Shown: positions 38,236 to 51,434 of the stretch, one piece after another
Position numbering within the stretch: the first letter of the stretch is position 1
Layout: each line of letters opens with the position of its first letter
The notes under the pieces: model-generated
What the model saw: only the letters and a program-made list of their open reading frames with translations
Told to the model about the DNA's origin: nothing
Database searches by the model: none
Position numbers and translations under genes: made by a program
DNA from: Sinonovacula constricta
Lineage: Eukaryota > Mollusca > Bivalvia > Cardiida > Solecurtidae
Assembly: GCA_007844125.1 (NCBI GenBank)
Contig: CM017561.1
Coordinates: 62,787,256-62,851,255, forward strand
Reading direction: 5' to 3'
Length of the DNA: 64,000 nt

Positions 38236-39472
38236 CTTAAAAAAGTTATTGTGTTTTATTTTCTTATGGCACCGACACTGCTATGTATAGGTTATTATAC
38301 ACTGAAGTGTTTATTACAGAAATATATTTGGACAAGCGCCCAGATTGAGAAACCATATTGAAAGATCCGCCAGGCTAATCGGTAAAAATTAGTCCACATC
38401 TTGTGATCAGATTATTATAATACTGGTCATACAACAAGAATATTGTGTGTCGTATATATAATCGATTTTATAAATTTTTATTGCTCGGTGCACTGTGTAA
38501 CATATTGAAAAATGATGTTTTTAGGAACAATTCCTGATTAAACGTAACGTTAAAGTGATGAAAATATCAAAGATTAAAGAGTATCTATTTCTGTCAAGTG
38601 ATAAATAGTTGTTAATGAATGGACATCACGTAATGTCAAATGATTCTGGAGAGTTTGCACTCTGAATTCGCGTGCAACGTAAAAAACGTGGCGTGTATTA
38701 CAGAAACAATCTTTTAACGTCATGACTAGTTACCATCAAAAGTGGATATGTGCTGCTAATCATCTAAACGATCGGTTTATCAATTAAACATTGCCGCCGT
38801 TCATTTTCACAAAGAAAAATACTTGTATTCTCGATTAACTAGTTTCAAATTTCGTAACAGTTATTTTTCTAAATGTACTTGATGTATTTTGGTTTTATTT
38901 CAAAAGAAGCATTTAATTTCAGAGAGTTTAAAAGTGAAAGAACATATTATGGTAGCTTTTCTTACTGTTCTCTCGAGAAAAGAAGCATATATGTTGTTGC
39001 TGTTGCTGATGTGAATAAGGTAAAATGCCAAGTTTGCAACAGTACAGTAATTGAACACAAGTCATAAGCAAATCACACACAACACAGATATTCTTTGTTT
39101 TGAACCGGGACTTGTCGCTGAATTGTGTAAGCATCTGTTTTATGAAACCTTGTTGAAATAGGACATTAGTTTGTGTATAAACCGGTTGGTCTTATTTTGT
39201 TTAATGAATGTGGTTTCACGGTTTTTCACTTAATAAAGAGCTGTCTTAATCCCTAGAGTGGTATATCTGTCTACAGGACAGATCACAACATATAATTGTA
39301 TCAGTTTTTCATGTTTCTCATTTTAAGTTTGGTATACACGCACTTGAACTTCCAAGACCATACAGAAAGTCTTGATATAATTATCAAAACGAAATCCACA
39401 TTTTTTCTTGAATGTATTTCTATATCATATATATATGTAATATATTCAAAGATATCAAATGTATTGCTTTAC
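38236..39472 (-). other. Intron of gene 2 (1.2 kb)
   Basis: No recognised feature. Confidence 0.6.
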
Positions 39473-39643
39473 TTTTGCATGACTGCAAGTAGCAGAACTC
39501 GTTTTCTAGCTGTGACCCAGAGCAGTTTTTGCCGCCGTAGGCCGGTTCCGGATGTGTGCAGGTCCTTTGTCGGGAATGGGTACCGCCGTCGCATGTAGTG
39601 CTGCATTTTGACCAGGTGTCCCAGTTCGACCAGTCTCCGTCCA
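39473..39643 (-). CDS. TSP1 exon (gene 2)
   Basis: A 171-bp exon, phase 1-1, acceptor AATACTTTAAG, donor A|GTAAAG. It reads DGDWSNWDTWSKCSTTCDGG, RTCTHPEPAYGGKNC and CYLQSCK. The usual CP ending is CK. Confidence 0.9.
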
Positions 39644-40424
39644 CTTAAAGTATTTCATTCAGAGTACAAAACAGGCGATGTGTCGATTCAAGTCCCATTG
39701 GCGAATACAGACCGAACTCGCCAATGTATAATTGATTAGGAAAACATAACTGTGTGTTAGTTCTGATTAAAGTGTGATATAATTCAAAATTCATTAAGTA
39801 TCCTATGTTGACTGACGGATACTTTATGACAATAAAATCAAAGCAGATTTCAAGCGATGACAGGATGAGATGATAAATTCAGTGGTAGTAAAAGGGGTCC
39901 TTGGTTCCATTCCGGGTGGAGGCTCCAACCCACCCAAGTGGACGAAGAAGGAATATTGAGAATATATACGTAACTTTTCAAGTGCTTATGAAAGTTAAAC
40001 GAGCATTAACTTGAAGGAAACTGTTACTTATTGTTTATTTTACATGTACACATTTTCATTTAATCGGAGTACATGTAAGTAAATAGTCACATTTATAATA
40101 GTCTGCGAAACTGTATATTTTATTTCAATTATTATTGAATGTTTGGATTGAAAAGAAAATCGCAAGTAGCATTGTTTGTGCTCTTTACAGTGCGAAAAGG
40201 TATATCTTCACCATGGTATGATGTGTTATCCTCAACTAAAAGTGAAGCTAAAAATACGCACCCGCATTCTCACATGAAAACGAGTTTGATGAGCCTATTG
40301 AAAAACAATATTAACACAGCGTAAAGATAAATACCAAGAAATAACAATGAGTAAATGGGGCTCGTGTAGAGTGACAATGATGTCATCAGTATTTTGAGGA
40401 TACACGAAACAAAAAATGCCATAC

Positions 40425-40595
40425 CTGGACACTTTGCAAGAACACATATATCGGTGTCCGTTGCCGACCCACCACACTGCTTGCCACCTTCTTGGGGTGC
40501 CGGATTGGAACAGTTTCTTGATCGAATGATTGTCCCATTGCCACACGTCACAGAGCAATCAGACCAAGATGACCAGTCCGTCCAAGCTCCGTCAA
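40425..40595 (-). CDS. TSP1 exon (gene 2)
   Basis: A 171-bp exon, phase 1-1, acceptor TTTATAATTAG, donor G|GTATGG. It reads DGAWTDWSSWSDCSVTCGNG, RNCSNPAPQEGGKQC and AKCPG. A canonical repeat. Confidence 0.92.
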
Positions 40596-41150
40596 CTAAT
40601 TATAAAGACATCCCAGTAGAGTAAACTTTTAAACATTCATCAGAATTAAATGTTAATGTTAATTATATAATACATTTTAACAGTCCACGCTCAATATATC
40701 AAAATTGCTTATCACAGAACACAGAACCCCCAGTAATTTCGTAGGTCTCTAACTTTTTTCTACTTTTCTCTTTTAGAACTTAACTTTCTGTACTTACATT
40801 TACGTGTCTCACTTTGACAAACAACTGCTACTTACTAGGTTTGCTTTACATATGTTACAAAGGAGGCCTAACCTACATATAAAACACGACTTAACTACTC
40901 TTGTCTATTGCTTTCCGAATGTCAATTTCATGAAGGAATTAGTATTGTTCTCTTCCATTGCATTGTCCATACGAGTGTTTTACTTGTCATTTAAACTTAA
41001 TTTGGTCTTTGTTCAAACTTAGGTCGACAGGACTTTTGATTTTAAAATATATTATTTAATACTATCATGACAATCTTTTTTTTATTTATGCTAATATTTT
41101 CATCATATATGCCGTTGCTTACAATAAATGGCATAGCTTATCATACGTAC

Positions 41151-41324
41151 TTGGGCACTTCCTGTTAGTGAGACAGTCTTCGATGTCTTGTTCATGTCCA
41201 ACACAGTAGTCTCCACCAAACGCTTGGGCTGGATTACTGCATTTGCGAGTCCTCACATACGTGCCGTTCCCACAAGTTACACTACAGAAACCCCATGGAC
41301 TCCAGTCAGACCAGCCACCGTTTA
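41151..41324 (-). CDS. TSP1 exon (gene 2)
   Basis: A 174-bp exon (58 codons), phase 1-1, acceptor TTCATGCAAAG, donor A|GTACGT. It reads NGGWSDWSPWGFCSVTCGNG, RKCSNPAQAFGGDYC and CLTNRKCP, with one extra residue in the last loop. Confidence 0.92.
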
Positions 41325-42807
41325 CTTTGCATGAAAAAAATAGTAACGTCAATATCAACATTGTAAATAAAGTTTACGATACACGCCAACTAGTTACTTC
41401 AATATAACCTTACTTAACTTGTAAAATTCTATTGTATCCTTAAAAGATAATAGTTATTTTAAAACAAAATAATTTTACGACGCAATGAATCGGTAAGCAA
41501 ATGATGTAGATGTATGTTCAAAATGATATTCATTATGGGAATGTGAAACACCAATATACATGAAGACCAAGAGAATATAGTTCAAACAAAAATACATGAC
41601 TTGTCTCTGGAATACTCGAAGCTAATACCAAACAACACGTGTTGGAAAACAATTAAGTACTAACTTTCTGAAAAACAACATGCTAACATGCTCACATAAT
41701 ATATTTTGCATAAAGTATAAAATCGCACGGAGTTAGCAGGCACAACTTTTAAGTTGAATAATTTATAATCATACATTTGTGTAGTTTGTTAACATAAGTT
41801 AAAAAAACCCATTCGGCGTTGAAAATAATTCTGACTGATGAAAATCCGTTAAAAATAATAAAAGATTAACTTCAGAAATTACAGAAGTTGAAATTGTATT
41901 CTGTGTTAAGACGGAACACTTTTCAACTCACGCAGGCGTGTTTAAAGTGAAACTCTGACCCATATCTATCTAAAATTGGCATCTGGTAACGTAACAGGAC
42001 CACAAAGCTATGGTACCCAACTAGATTAACCTGCTATTCCCAAAGCAAGTAACAAAGAAAAGAGCTTAATCTGCCTCAAAAATAATAAATTTAATGTAGA
42101 CCTATAACGAACTGTAATAAAAGATTACACATTCAATGTCCAATCTTGTCCGATTAATCCATTAGTTGTCCGGCTACTATGGTAGGGTCACAATAAACAG
42201 GAAACCATGAACGAACAAGTAAAGAATAAAATAATAATAAATAAGTTCAGTTATCCGATGGTAAAATTGGCGCAAGTCACCCAGGCTTTCCTAATCGGGG
42301 TATATACCGTATAAAGTGTACAGTTACGGTAGAAATGACGGACACCACCGGTTACGTAACGGATACGACAAAATGTGTACCAGGTAAAATGAACATGTAC
42401 CAGATGATGTACGTTCATGTAACTTATTAAGACGAAGAAAATGAAGCATTTTATCGCATTGTTTTCATAAGTAAAAAAAATGATATGCGGAAGCAAACCG
42501 CTAGGCAAATAACGGCTCATTCACATACAATACAAGTAATATTCTGTTCTATCACATACAAACATGACATCCGAATTGTTTATTATGTGTGAAAAGGCCA
42601 CGTGCGTTTTGTGCTAGGTAAAACAAAATCAAAAAGGCAGTTGACGTTGGTGCTTATAAGGTCAGGTTAGATTGTTTGCGATGCAACTGAAGAGTAAGTG
42701 TTAAAACTAGATATCATTTGTTTGAGTAGTCAGGCAATAAGGGCCGTTTTGCGACTATAGTTAATGCTCTCTGTGCTTATCACAGTTGTTAGGAATTTGA
42801 ATATAAT

Positions 42808-44440
42808 ATGGGACAGCAAAAAAACAAACAATCGAAACAGAGAAACGTTTTGTATACAGAAGCAGTAGCCAGTCCGCCCCGAGACAGTTCACCAACGCCG
42901 TCACAGGAAACTGCTTCTGCTCGACAGTCTGGACTTTCAAAAGACGCAGAAAGGATGGATTGTCTACGTAAAATGAAAAAATGAAAAGCGCCAGGGCATG
43001 GACACGCTTTACCAAAAATGAGATAAGCAGCTCTATAAACACTCTCAAATATGCAAGGAAAGGCTCAGGTACATGAATATGGTGTGTTGTCCCCATTTAC
43101 TGACAAAGCTGATCAACTGAAAGGGCCCTTGAGGTAAAATAACTTTCTTTGAAATAGATGGTCATGTGATTAAGAAATGAGATGTAACTGAGGTCAACAT
43201 TCGAGATTTTATATTGAGGGAAATGAATATGCCCGAAATGGCTAACGTCTTAATTGAAAGTGCGCTTCGAGTTACCAGTCTGAAGTTAGGCAAAAGTCAT
43301 ATCATCGATACATTTTCAAACTTCAAGGACAAGGAGTCGATACTGCGACAAGCCCGACAATCTCTCGATCCCACCTGCTAGACATGCCACCAACAATTGC
43401 TTAATTAGCGAGCGGATTAGTCAAACTTAAAACCTTACAAAAACATTCTTTAGCACCTAAACCAGTTTGAAATTATTGGTCTTGTCGAGACATGGAGAGA
43501 CAGAAAGGGTGACTTTCAAGATTTACTTTTAGAATTCAATTACTTTGATTGTGTAAACAGTAGATATAATTTTATCTGAGAAAAAGGAGTTGCCGATTTT
43601 ATACGCAAGCCATTGCTTAATCATTATAATAAAGAGAGTATTTTCACATTTCACATGACTGTGTTGTATATCACCCTAAATGCAAGAACTTCATGCACAA
43701 ATAATAATAATGGTACTCTTAGCATTCTGGAATTTCAATGAATTATTTTTCAGAGTGGTCAACAAAGCGAAAGGTGAATCGATATAATTAACAAACACGC
43801 AAGTCATTTTCGCTGTTGACAGGTTGTTAGTCTTCTTTAAACAGGTTGTGCGAAAATGAAGATTCAACCAAAAGTCAATATAAAACAAATTTAACAAAAC
43901 GAGTGCTGCGAAATAGCTAAACAAACTAAATAATCTCCGACGAATTACACGTTGATGTACGGGCTCAAGAACCAATCGACATGTAAACATGGAAAAAAGA
44001 ATTTAAAAACTACGTTGACAAGAACAGGAATTGCATAAGAGGCGAGATAAATTAGTCAATCTGACACAAAAGCATTTTGGAAAGGTAATTAAACTAAAAA
44101 ACAAAACAAAAGAAAAACAGCTCAGATAGTTTAAGAAAACGCCATGTGAATATGATGTTAGGCCACAACAATCAGTGGTCCATTTTTAAACATGGTTTCC
44201 AGACCAAATGTTTATATTATAGCTGATCCTGTTGGACCAAATGTACCGAAATATGTTGCTGTCGTAAATATACAATTCCCAGAAGAGGAATTTGTTAAAA
44301 GTATTAAAGAGCTAGGAACGAGGAGATCGTAATTGATGGTATTGGTACAAAGATACACTTGGACATATCACACCAGTACTGACAATCATGTTTAATAGCA
44401 TTCTTAATTTAGCTGCTTTTCTTTCCAATTTAGGCCGAAA
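42808..44440 (+). mobile_element. Decayed non-LTR retrotransposon (LINE), antisense to gene 2
   Basis: Pieces appear in the expected order. 42808-42984 is an ATG-started 58-codon frame rich in Gln, Ser and Lys, like an ORF1 N-terminus. 43193-43378 reads NIRDFILREMNMPEM, then TFSNFKDKESILRQAR, typical of LINE ORF1. 43463-43620 reads FEIIGLVETW, and after a stop GVADFI, as in APE-type endonucleases. Around 44360-44435, GHITPVLTIMFNSIL resembles the reverse-transcriptase region. Stops and frameshifts throughout make it dead. The 3' end is not defined. Confidence 0.65.
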
Positions 44441-45707
44441 GTATCTTAATAGTGTAACTATATTTGGGGTTTAGATACAAATGCAAATGATTGTGTCGCT
44501 CATGTGAGGCTCATTTAAGATTGTACATATATGTTGATTATGTACGATGCATTAAATACTGGTGCAAATTATTAAATATGCATGTATCTAGCTACCCTAA
44601 AGACGGTTACATAAGCCTTAACACATCGTGACTGGGCTTCTCTAGTTAAAGAACTGCTTTAAAGTATTAGTCGGATAAACCAAAAGATAGGCTTTAGACA
44701 ATTGGAGCGTTTTTAATGTTGTTCCAACAAAGGTTGACTGATATTTAAAACCAGCTATGACTTAGTACCGTAAATGAATCTTCGAGATACGACATATTTT
44801 CAGTTAATATTTAATTTTGTATGTAAACTAGCATTTTCGTGATTTCGACGTTCAACTCATCGATTCGCTATCAAAGTTGATAGGCACGGACATTTACCTC
44901 TAGACAAGAGATTATGTAACTTTTGGTTGTAAAACCAACAAATACGGGCTGTTGAAAATAAATTAATTATATTTTTCGAATGTCGAAAGTATGAACATCT
45001 TATTAATAATATTTTATATAGATGGTATTGTGTTGAATTTGACAGTTTTGTTAGACTTGTGTCCACCAAATACGAGATTATTCTTTTTAAAGATTATACT
45101 TTATGTATAGAACGTTATGTATTGCAAACACGTGTTTTCTGTAATGTTATACGTAACTCTTCATTTGCATGTTGTATCAAGGTGTACTATGGGTCGCTGG
45201 CCTCTCTTTACAAACTAAACTTCTGTTCTGTTCTTGGGACTTAAAAAGTGAAAATGTAAATGAACGGAATCGCCACATGAGCATATATTAGCATATGGGA
45301 TATCGGTCTTCCAAAATAAGATTCTTCAAATATGTCCAAATATATACAGTAGTAGACTATTAATGACTGTTCTATGCATGATGATTATCGGTCAAAGTAT
45401 ATATCCCCTAATTATAGGAAACACTCAAATAAAATTAAATTCAAATGTTTGTCTTATAAGAAAGATATCAATGTTCGCTTACAATTGTTTTAAACGAAGA
45501 TCAGTTTTTTTTAATATTCTGAGTAGCAACTTTTTCTGTCTAAAATATGCTCCACTTATTTTTCCTACACATATAAAACATGCACTGTTTCGAACATTTA
45601 TGCATACAATTGTATTTTTGCCATTGATTGAATACCGTATTTTGTTATTGCATAATTTGTACTGACAGGCCACTCGGCCTATATTGTAATGAATACACAC
45701 TCTGTCT

Positions 45708-45842
<135 letters not shown>

Positions 45843-47304
45843 AGTTACAAGTTATTTACTGACTAATATGTTCATGGAATAGTTTACTAATGTTATTTAT
45901 TTTGCTTTTTTTACTTCATGCTAACAGACAAAATAAAGATCACACAGAACGAAAATAAAGTCGCAGAACAAATACAACTTATATCTACTCAAACAACTAC
46001 AACTTATACTTGTCCGACCAATAACAATATTGTAATAGTAATATTGTAATAGTAAGACATTTTATTTAGATCCAGAATTTAATCGTAAAACGCGTTGTTA
46101 TTAGGCCAAAACAGCGGAATATGTTCACAAATGAGTGTATGTTCAGAAAGGAATGCCAAATAAACACACGCTAAAATACCACGAACGATAGCAGTTAATT
46201 TCAACATGTATTTTGCCGCATATTTAATCTTTCCAATTTACTTCCTTGTATTTTGTTGTTAAATATAATGTCTTATATTATATGACATATATAAAGCCTG
46301 GTGATAAGAGAAAAGTGTAAGCAACCCAGTTACCTCATACAGTGGATTATTCGCCCGGTTATCGAAGGGTTTTGTATTGCAACTGCAACTTTGTAATTAG
46401 GCTCACACAGTTATTTCTCATTAAAATAAAGAGAAATAACACATGATTTTATTTGTTTATATTATAAAACTACAAGACTGATAGCTAAGGCATTTCAACC
46501 TGAAAACGCAATTGCCAATACTTAATAGATGACCCTAATTGATTTGTTTGCAATTATTTTACAGGTGCCGCTTTTTAAATTATTTGGAAACTCCTAACAA
46601 CCATTTCTAATTGTCAAGTTTCTCACAAAATCTGTTCTTCAATTTGCACCGCCTAAAATTAGGTGAAAACAATACAATTCAATATTTATGTAAAGTAAGA
46701 GAACAAGAATAGTTGTGCCGGGAATTAACGCCTACTTAATATCACAATGACCAAAAAGAATCGCCAAACAAAAAAAGAAGAAAGGAAAATCAACATTTAA
46801 TAGGACAAAACTACTTTTAAATATGTATTTACAATAAACACTATTTTAACTGGAAAGAATTTGTAAATAATAATACATAGGTTTCTTGTTAATTTAACTT
46901 AAGGTAATACCACTAATTTAAACCGTTAAAATTTAATAATGTAAAATATTTATTTCTATTAGTAACAATATAAGTCGTAGTTATCCTAAGAATGAACAAA
47001 CTAAATTTAAAGAAGAATAATATTTTCAATTTTGTTAATAATTTAATCGTTTTCAGAGTAGCACAAACACAAAATAAACAGTATTTTATCTATCAATACT
47101 TTTATGTCGATCTTTAACAAGACAGTTGCAACTTCCTATTACTGATGAATCTTTATATACCACTTTATATATTCGAGAAAATGACATTTGAATTCCTTAC
47201 ACTTAGATCATTTTTTTTGTTTTTTGTTTTTATCACTGTTATTAATGAAATAAAAACAGAATAAAACCATTTTAGACCCCAACAAGTAATATCTTAGATA
47301 TCCC

Positions 47305-47460
47305 TCTCCGCGGCGACTCGCCGTCACGCCGGAATCGCGGCGAACTCGCAGCGGATATCAGCAAAAAATCTGCCGCGTTTTTTTGTCTAACATTACAATC
47401 CGTGTGCGGTGGACCAGAGGAAAATTGCGTGGCCGGATCTGTAGAAGTTTTTATATCAGA
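47305..47460. other. Short CpG-dense patch
   Basis: Contains 'ccgcggcgactcgccgtcacg' and 'ggaatcgcggcgaactcgcagcgg' in otherwise AT-rich intron. The ends (tccgc...gcgga) are inverted. No open frame of note; it may be part of a repeat. Confidence 0.45.
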
Positions 47461-48630
47461 AACGTAGGCGTATTACAAAATTTAAAGATGACTATGACTA
47501 TGAGGAAAAAACACATTTGTCTTGAGCATGCTACTATGATTCAGCCAAATCTCTGATAAATCAGTAGCATTTTTAAATATTTCCATTCTCTTCTATTGTA
47601 TGCACACTTGATAAGCTGCGACGTCTCCAAGACATAATAGCATTTATGCCTTATAAGAGTTGTGCGTACTTTGGACGAAGAAAGAGAGGGACAGACTGAA
47701 ATCACTTATGGTTTTCTTAAAAAAATGACACCCGTATCAGCAATGCATGACATCATTGCTACTGAGAGAACATGGACATAAGAAATATAGATTGTTTTGC
47801 AATCAATAAATAAACTATTCTACGGGTCTTATTCCGCAAAGTTAATAATGGCCGGAATACGTATTATTGTTATTATTTTGTGCATTTGCGGTCGAACGTA
47901 CAAAGGTGTCGATTGTGTAGGCTGCTGAAAGACATAGAAGGACAATAATAGCAGTGCTTGTGTGATTGTAGTTTGTAACACGTCTGCTTGATTTTTAGCA
48001 GAGCCGTTTTGATAAGTGAATATTTTTGTAGACTGATTAGTACTTATCGTGAAGGTAGTACGTTAACAAATGTTATTCCGGACGGGCTTCTTTATATTTT
48101 ACGAGCCCTAAGACGCGTAAGACAAATAAGGCACAGCCTTTTAGTTTCGAGTTTGTTTTAAGCAAAATGAGGCTTATGATTCCAAGATCACATGTGTCAA
48201 ATTAATACAAAAATGATAATTATTATTTACTTAAACATATTAGACAATACTTTAATTAAACAGCCTTTAACCAGATTGTCGCAATGAAGTCTATTCCGCT
48301 TGATATTTTGGAAACTTAACATGATAGTTTTGACATCTCTTCAGAATATGGTCAAATGACTGTCTAATAAAACAGCTCTGGTTCCAAGTAATCAACAATC
48401 TATAGGGGGAGTGTTTAGGACAAATTATGTCATTACTTCGTGTACTTTTGACAAAAATGTAACTTCAGTTATTGGTTAATTCTTTCTACAATCTTGATTG
48501 GAGAGAACATTACTTTTTTGTCTCATTTATAAACCTTTTTGTAACTTGAAGAGACATTTCTGGTCACGGCCTCCCCTAGAATCATCATTATTCAATCCAG
48601 TATTTGGACTGTTTACGATTAATGTCCTAC

Positions 48631-48801
48631 CTGGACATGGCTGATCCTCGCAATCTCTGGTCATGCTTTCATCACCATAACAATAATCGCCGCCGTTGGC
48701 TGGTCTCGGTTTCGTGCACGTTCGAAACCTCTGTTCTTTTCCAGGTCCACATGTCTTACTACAGCGACCCCAAGGAATCCATTCGGCCCATTGACCATTA
48801 A
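48631..48801 (-). CDS. TSP1 exon, paralogue of the partial exon at 1-58 (gene 2)
   Basis: A 171-bp exon, phase 1-1, acceptor TCACGTTTAG, donor G|GTAGGA. It reads NGQWAEWIPWGRCSKTCGPG, RTCTKPRPANGGDYC and CEDQPCPG. It shares WIPWG and most bases over the first 58 positions with the exon at the left edge. Confidence 0.92.
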
Positions 48802-49981
48802 CTAAACGTGAATATGTAAATATATGTAGATATTCAGTCTTATTCTTAATAGGTTAAGTATCAAAGATGAGCAAACAAATACTTTTAACACTAAAGGCGT
48901 TCGCAAAGATCAGTATATACTATAAGCAAACCATGAATAACGTTAAACTTTGCCTAAAGTGACCTCGTAAAAACTTGAACTAAAGATTTGTAAGACCTAT
49001 TAAAGGTAGTCAGATGTCAGTAAATAGGTCAACAGTACAATGTCTTATTGAAATGAACATCGTTATTGAATACATGAAACGTTATTGATGGAACAACAAA
49101 AACAGCCAACACCTGCTAGGATGGAAAAGGATGTTTTATTTGTTGATCACGTGTGCACAGTGCAGCTTAAGGTCGATATTGTAAGTGAGTATTAAACAAA
49201 TACCTGCGCATTAATGTATTTGTATCAAATGAAATTGTAAAGAAAATTATAGTTGGTATCTGGCTGTTTGCCTATACCAAGTGCATGTAACAATATGTTC
49301 CTACTATTTTGGGGAAATTAGGCTAAATGTCTGCTGAAATGCATTCTTTAGTTTAGGCGAGGAAGATTTAAATAACTTCATATACAGTTATGGAATATAA
49401 AATGCAAAAGGTCACTCTCTAATTGTTCATTGTTCCAAATCTATAAACACGCACCAGTGTCATCTCTGCTAAAAATAGATATCGACGTCAGAGCGGACTA
49501 ACCGAATGATGGTATAACATAATCTCAGTAAGTTGTCGCATGGATTTCTTAGCTAAAATAGCTATCTTTGCAGCATGGCTCAGATAGGAAATAAATGTTT
49601 GCAATGGCAAGTGGTGAGTATTGCTTAACTGTTAATGCAGATCAAGGGCATCAATTGATTTTTGCAGGAGCTCTTCAGGTAACAATGACTTATTTGTTTA
49701 TTTGGGAACACAACCTTTAATCAAAATTGCCGGATAACACATTTAAAATAAACCTTTACAAATATTTCATAATAAAAACTTCATATTATACTGAAAACCG
49801 CATTTTGACAATGATTGTATCAGCTCTGGAATCATTAATGTACTGCAATCACTTGTGAGATAGGCTGTACTACTATCCTATTACCTCCGATTCGATCTGA
49901 CAATTTCAATCATATGGGTCCATTGCACAGACTATTACAAGTACATCACGTTGTAGCAGAAGTTAGCAATTTGAAACTTAC
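48802..49981 (-). other. Intron of gene 2 (1.2 kb)
   Basis: No recognised feature. The equivalent gene 1 intron is only 299 bp. Confidence 0.6.
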
Positions 49982-50149
49982 CAGGACAATTGTTTCCATG
50001 GTGGATGCATGTAGTATTTTCAACAGCTTCTCCAATACAGAATTGACCTCCTCCGACCGGTGCGGGGCTGTTACACTGACGTCTTCTAGCTGTCTGGTTC
50101 GTACAGGAGCAGTTAGACCAAGGTGCCCAGTCAGACCATCCGCCGTCAA
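49982..50149 (-). CDS. TSP1 exon, CSC-x-NQ type, paralogue of 358-525 (gene 2)
   Basis: A 168-bp exon, phase 1-1, acceptor CACATTTAG, donor G|GTAAGT. It reads DGGWSDWAPWSNCSCTNQ, RRRQCNSPAPVGGGQFC and NNCPG. Same length and same loss of CSxTCG as 358-525. Confidence 0.92.
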
Positions 50150-50649
50150 CTAAATGTGGGATTGTGGGATTAGCCGGCATTTTTGCCGATACTGCGCAGC
50201 GACATTTCTATCATTATAGCACAGGGGCACTTATGAGGTGCCCAGGGACAACTAAATGTTATCAAATAATTGAAGAAAGCATGGTAAGAATAAAGGTCAC
50301 CGGAAATCCGGGGACCGAACAATGAGCTGGCATTTATGTGTATCCTTTATAGGTTTAGGTTGCTACCGTTTTTACGAAACATATAATTTTAAATCTTCCC
50401 ACAAATTATCAACTGGCAACATGATTTTCCACTTCGTAAAATAGACTTAACAAGAAGTGTCGTTGTAAACAGCAATGTGTCCCAAAAGCATGTCCAGTAA
50501 AGCAAATTTTGTAATTGTCATGGAGGTATTTGATTTATTAAAAGACAATAACATACTTTTAGAAGGCTTATATCTGTCATCAAGTAATTAAGAGTTATTT
50601 ACTTTATAAATCTTTGCTGAAGATTGGGCCATTAGTGTAGAAACTGGGC

Positions 50650-51375
50650 TGATAACAGTTTTAGAATTTGACCTAGTAACCTACTGAGTCCACATGACTC
50701 ACTTCAAAACATGTATAAGATTTCATACTGGCCAAATTTGATGAAGATTGAAGATCGGCCATCAATGTGGCCTCTAAGTGTTTTCACAAGGTTTTTCTAA
50801 AATTTGACCTAGTGACCTAGTCGTTGACTCCACGTGACCCAATAACGAACTCATCCAAGACTTCGTGGAGACAAACAAGTTTGATGAAGATTGGCCTGTA
50901 AATGTGGCCTCTAGTGTGTTCACAATTTTTTTTCTAAGATGTGACCTAGTGACCATACTTTTGACCCCACGTGACCAAGTAAGAAACTTCTCCAAGATTT
51001 TTTGCAGGCAAACATTCTGATAAAGTTTGGTGAAGATTGGGCCATAAATGTGGTCTCTAGTGTGTTCACAGCTTTTTCTCTACGTGAGCGAATAACCAAC
51101 TCATCCAAGGTTTTATGCAGACAAGCATTCTGACTAAGCTTGACGAGGATTTGACCATAAATGTGGCCTGTAGAGTGTTCACAATCATTTTTCTAAGATT
51201 TGACCTAGTGGCTACTTTTTGACCTCACGTGACCTAATGACGAACTCATCAAAGATTTCATGAAGACTATTATTCTGACCAAGTTTGATGAACTTTGATA
51301 AAAACTGTAGCCTCAAGGGTATTCACAAAGATAAATTGTTGTCGCAGCACGACGGACAGCGGACTACGGACGAAG
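50650..51375 (+). repeat. Tandem array of about 120-145-bp units
   Basis: Four to five diverged units, each with 'gaagattgg-c-taaatgtggcctcta', 'gtgttcacaa', 'ctaagatttgacctagtgacc' and 'ccacgtgacc-a-taacgaactcatccaag'. Unit boundaries fall near 50779, 50918, 51060, 51173 and 51318. The array ends in 'acgacggacagcggactacggacg', like the neighbouring element. Confidence 0.8.
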
Positions 51376-51434
51376 AGGTATCAGAAAAGCTAACCTTGAG
51401 CACGTTACATCAGATAAAATAAAATAAAGGCTGT

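Noticed and set aside
39855..39945. tRNA-like fragment (agtggtag ... ggttccattcc)
   Set aside because: Only short box-like matches, too weak to call a SINE.
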